Part shown: in pieces, positions 60,676-64,000 of the stretch | How positions within the stretch are numbered: position 1 is the stretch's first letter | Layout: every line of letters begins with the position of its first letter | NCBI GenBank assembly: GCA_021399445.1 | Contig: JAJTUQ010000001.1 | Location: forward strand, 5,828,001-5,892,000 | From: Xylogone sp. PMI_703 | Taxonomy: Eukaryota > Ascomycota > Leotiomycetes | DNA: 64,000 nucleotides | Direction of reading: 5' to 3' | Notes under the pieces: generated by a model | Seen by the model: only the letters and a program-made list of their open reading frames with translations | Databases searched by the model: none | What the model was told of the DNA's origin: nothing | Made by a program: the position numbers and the translations under genes

Positions 60676-61195
60676 ATGAATCCCCACCAGAAGAATAAGA
60701 TTGACATCAACGTGAGTAGTTTATCCCTCCCAGTATACTACATATTTCATTCTTTGGACCGACTCTTACTCTTGACAGTCCCTCTCCCCCGACGAACAGC
60801 GCCTATTCCGTCTCTATGGCAAACTCCCTTCCAAGTCCGACCATCTAGCAAAGCACCTTAAAGAGCGCAAGTACTTTGACTCTGGCGATTACGCACTCTC
60901 AAAGGCAGGCAAGGCCAGCTCCGTCGATACAGGCAGTGTTGGGTCGCAGCATCCTTCTCCTGAGAACATACCCCACCTATCATCTCAAAACTCCTTCAAC
61001 CCGACCCAGGGCCTTAGTGGTAACGGCAACATCAATGTTAACGGTTTGCAGAGCGGCAGCCCTGTGAAAGAGAGTAGCTTCCTTGCCAGAGAAACCAGCG
61101 CAGATGAGTTGGAGGAGAATGACAAGACTGCCAATCGACATGCTGCTAGCATCAGTCCCCCGGCAGTCAAGGAGGGTATTCCGATCAGAAGATAA
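60676..61195 (+). CDS. IGO1: Endosulfine family protein (Igo1-like PP2A-B55 inhibitor)
   Basis: Exons 60676-60711 and 60779-61195 (67 bp intron) give 150 residues. The N-terminus MNPHQKNKIDIN joins SLSPDEQRLFRLYGKLPSK, and the family core FDSGDYALSKAG follows, with Ser47 as the Greatwall/Rim15 target Ser. Phosphorylated at this Ser, endosulfines bind and inhibit PP2A-B55, which in yeast permits entry into quiescence and protects certain mRNAs downstream of TORC1/PKA. The rest is disordered Ser/Asn-rich sequence. In the same window lies the PKA regulatory subunit, which acts upstream of Rim15 in yeast; the two genes are about 36 kb apart, so no co-regulation is implied. Confidence 0.94.
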
Positions 61196-61679
61196 ATTCA
61201 TTGGGAATTTGGAGCGTATTTTGTGATGGAAGAAATGTTTATGATGTGGATGAACAACTGGGTTCTTGATACGAAGGCAAATGGCGTTTTTGGCTTCCTG
61301 ATGGCTATCTGTGGGATGAGGCCTTTTACTGTTGTGTCTACTTTTTCCTTATATTAACCCTCCCTTTTTCCCTCACTGCATGCTTTACCGCAAGTAACAT
61401 GTAAATTTTCGCTGGCAATAGTTTGGCTGCTAAAGCAACAAAGACCACCACAGTCTGACGCTTTTGGATACCTGTTATTTGGAATGTTACACAGTGCAAA
61501 TACACAGCCAGTTTTCAGCTGTGGAAATTTAAATACTCTACAGATCCTGCATAATTTATTCTTCCAAACGCGTTGTGTAACCCTCCCTGAATAAGAGCGC
61601 TTTATTGTTTGCTTCGTTAAACCCACCAACGCCTAGCTAACCCTCGCCGGTGCCCATCTTCCGTGAACTTTTACTTTTG
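61196..61679. other. Convergent 3' intergenic region
   Basis: 484 bp between IGO1 and MYG1, convergent. A 91-codon minus-strand ORF (61354-61629) has no recognisable feature. Confidence 0.55.
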
Positions 61680-62756
61680 TTAATTATCCACTGCCTTCTG
61701 CGCCATTTTCTTTGCCCCTTCAAATGTTTTGTTTCCGCCAATAAACCCAGCGGCATGGACAAATACGCAGCCTTCTATGCCACAAATCTCATCCAGCTTC
61801 TCATCCCTAAAGCCTCTCCACTCTTCCGGCAATGGCTTCCTACTCTCGAAGGAGTCTTTGCTAACAGGGACGCATTGAACCCTCCATTTTGAATCCGGCA
61901 CTGGCTTTTCGGGATAAAGAACATATAATACCTTTGATTGGCCGCCATCTTCCTCCTCTAGAGTATAGAGATGATCCTTCCAGGGAACAGACTGTCCATC
62001 GAAGACTAATATCCGGCCCTCTGGATCGTATTCTCGCCGTTTAGCATATGCATTGCGGACGATATCTCTCGCAGGTAGCCACGACTTTGTGTAGTAATCC
62101 AGATCCCTTGAGAACTCCTCCCCGATGCGCTTACTTGCCATCAAAAACTTCTCGTCTTCTTGCTGTTGCGCTAGGTCTGGATCTGAAGGTACAGGATCGT
62201 TCCACTTAGGATTCAATCTGCCCACCATAGCACCCAGCGAGAATCCTCCTTCGCTGAACTTCTTCTCCAAGCCAGCTGCTGCAATGCCCTTAGGATCGTA
62301 GACAGAGATGCCATTGTCGTGAGCATCCAAGGCCTCAATGAAATTCTCGTAAATCTTGTTGAAGAGAACATCCACTTCGGGAGCATCCTCCGTGACCCCC
62401 AAGTTCTGCGCAATAATGGCCTTGCCAAAATGCATGTAGACCAGGCCCGCAGAGGAGAGCTTGGTGGGGCGATTGGGGAAGGTGGTGTTGAATGTGCGCT
62501 GATGATGATCGTACCGGTTCGTGGCCGGGTCATATTCCCCGCCGACATCTACCACTGTGTGGCAGGTCTGGAGCAGAGCTGGGTCGCGTGTGCGAATAAG
62601 TCGAGATGTCTGGTAGGTGGGAAGCAGACGAAGCATGTAGACAGCAAGCGCTTCATCGGCGTGGAAGTGGCCATTGTGCGTGCCGATGGCGATGCCCTCG
62701 GTTTTTAATCGTTTTGCTGCAGTTTCCGCCATTTTGCTGAGAGTACTGCGGAACAT
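61680..62756 (-). CDS. MYG1: MYG1 family DHH-like exonuclease
   Basis: A single exon of 358 residues. Metal-binding motifs: THNGHFHADEALA (26-38), DVGGEYD (70-76) and DHHQ (83-86), the DHH-like phosphoesterase signature of the MYG1/UPF0160 family. The C-terminus is family-typical (CVFVHAAGFIGGNKTFEGA). Human MYG1 is a 3'-5' RNA exonuclease of nucleus and mitochondria that links their RNA processing. The first nine residues (MFRSTLSKM) could be part of a mitochondrial targeting sequence; a second ATG (MAETAAKR) would give a form lacking it, so dual start use is plausible but unproven. Confidence 0.93.
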   Translation of the reverse strand: MFRSTLSKMAETAAKRLKTEGIAIGTHNGHFHADEALAVYMLRLLPTYQTSRLIRTRDPALLQTCHTVVDVGGEYDPATNRYDHHQRTFNTTFPNRPTKLSSAGLVYMHFGKAIIAQNLGVTEDAPEVDVLFNKIYENFIEALDAHDNGISVYDPKGIAAAGLEKKFSEGGFSLGAMVGRLNPKWNDPVPSDPDLAQQQEDEKFLMASKRIGEEFSRDLDYYTKSWLPARDIVRNAYAKRREYDPEGRILVFDGQSVPWKDHLYTLEEEDGGQSKVLYVLYPEKPVPDSKWRVQCVPVSKDSFESRKPLPEEWRGFRDEKLDEICGIEGCVFVHAAGFIGGNKTFEGAKKMAQKAVDN

Positions 62757-64000
62757 ACAACTGTGCAGATTTCTGAGGTGAGAAGGTAGTTGGGGCTTTT
62801 GAGGTGGTATTTGCTTGGAGGGGTTGCAGAGCGAAGCAATAAATTTTAGCTAGCCTTCCAGTCTAGATTCACATGCAGTTATGGAGTATTTGTGTCACCA
62901 GCTTAACTTCCTATCGTTTACTTGTAGATTTTAATTGTTTTATAGACTGGGAAATTTATCTAGAAGTGGCTTTCAAAATTATTCGAGAGACAATATTATT
63001 GTGACAGAAAACCTCTTATTATCTGCTGCAAAGCTGCCCCTCATTTCAGGTTTATGATGGACTTGCCGATTATTAGTCTACATTGCCCAGCCACATCTGC
63101 TGTGGCGGGTGCGGTCACTAAGACTGAACTTGTAGAGTGTATTAATAGTTACCACAGTACAGATACCCTGAAACTGGTCCTGCCCGAACCTATGCCCTGT
63201 GCAATAAGAACTTGAGGGGCATTAAACCCGCAGTTTCAGCACCTCAAAGCAGGTGCCAATACACGCCACAAGAACTCTACAGACAAAACCGTTGGTGAAC
63301 TGCTTCCTTTGCCCCGGCGGTGTGCAGAGAAGTGGCTACGGCTGGTGCTGTCCGTGTTCCTACAAGTCAAGAAACGGCTGCCGGTATACAGGTCCTCAAG
63401 GCGGTAAAGACTCTGCGATGTGCAAAACTGCAGCGATAGCCTTCGGCGGCCTGAGGTATCGAATGATATTGCTCAGTACCTAAGCAGAAAGCGGACTAGC
63501 GCGCATCGTGGGGAGAGCACAACGAAATTTAGCTTTCGTTTAGTTTGGCATGTGCTGGCCTTTTGTGGATGCTGCTTGTGTCCTTTCTTTTCTTCACGAC
63601 CCTGAACCAGCCTCTGTTCATGAAGTGTCGACCGTTCTGAGCTACTGTGAACCCATCTCCAGCCTGCATCTCCGCGAAAACGCTGTCAGGTAGTGCGTGC
63701 TGTGCCTGTGAGATCCCCCCAGAGCCCACGACGTCTTAGGGCCCGATACGATTGCCTGTTATCAGACCCCAGTCATCGCCAGCACGCGACAACAGGAACC
63801 ATTGGCCTGCAAGAACACCACTTCCAACGAAAAGCTCCCCAAGGCAGGCGCTGCGTCCAGCACGCATTTTCTTCCCCAGGGGCAACTCGCCTGGGCCCTA
63901 TCTCCTCAGCATCAAACCATCGCACCAGAAAACGTCACTCGAGAGCACGACACCTTGTTTGCTTCGGCGGTGGCCCAAGTTCTCGCTAGGACATATAGAT
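62757..64000. other. Terminal intergenic stretch
   Basis: 1.24 kb upstream of MYG1 to the window end. Short ORFs (such as 63253-63483 and 63693-63989) overlap and lack recognisable domains. The MYG1 promoter is expected in the first few hundred bases. No gene is supported. Confidence 0.5.

Noticed and set aside
63253..63989. Overlapping short ORFs near the right end
   Set aside because: Mutually overlapping in several frames, no domains, no coherent splice model.
1..64000. tRNA, 5S rRNA, CRISPR, transposon or secondary-metabolite cluster
   Set aside because: I looked for tRNA B-box-like GGTTCGAATCC patterns, long terminal or inverted repeats, transposase/integrase motifs, and PKS/NRPS/terpene domains. 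None was convincing.

Overview
This window comes from a filamentous ascomycete (Pezizomycotina). The genes are intron-rich with short introns (mostly about 47-101 bp, GT...AG, often with a CTGAC/CTAAC-like branch site). The proteins are typical ascomycete orthologues: KEX1, GCD7, Nem1, a C2H2 plus Fungal_trans factor and endosulfine. Protein style suggests Leotiomycetes, but that is inference. No bacterial, viral, transposon or secondary-metabolite cluster content was seen.

Layout. 0-6 kb: 3' part of a DDHD phospholipase (+), RFT1 (+), DBP3 RNA helicase (-). 6-9 kb: UBP14 deubiquitinase (+), head-to-head with DBP3. 9-22.7 kb: two very long intergenic regions (3.6 and 3.3 kb) around a C2H2/Fungal_trans regulator (+) and a glycogen-binding CBM48 protein with a repetitive tail (-). 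22.7-33.2 kb: PKA regulatory subunit (+), SPF27 splicing factor (-), neutral ceramidase (+), and RPC1, the RNA polymerase III largest subunit (-). 33.7-45 kb: NEM1 (-), eIF2B-beta GCD7 (+), a coiled-coil protein with 13-residue repeats (+), GRX5 (-) head-to-head with PPC decarboxylase (+), and an unrecognised lysine-rich protein (+). 45-50.5 kb: branched-chain aminotransferase (-), a damaged or recoded gene with two in-frame UAG codons (-), and ECT1 (-). 51-64 kb: an unrecognised conserved-looking protein (+), RAE1 (+), KEX1 (-), SFM1 (-), endosulfine IGO1 (+) and MYG1 (-).

This is a housekeeping region. Several genes touch related processes: membrane lipid metabolism (DDHD lipase, ceramidase, NEM1, ECT1), N-glycan and ER work (RFT1, KEX1), translation and ribosomes (GCD7, DBP3, SFM1, RPC1) and nutrient signalling (PKA regulatory subunit, IGO1). 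They are not arranged as one operon-like system. Splice models were built by hand from frame, splice consensus and remembered family motifs, so exon boundaries are predictions.

The observations most worth a second look are the two-UAG gene at 47.5-48.1 kb, the 63-nt stop-free intron that splits the catalytic HxGH motif of ECT1, the dense GTAC-motif clusters limited to long intergenic regions, and the repeat architectures of two otherwise obscure proteins.
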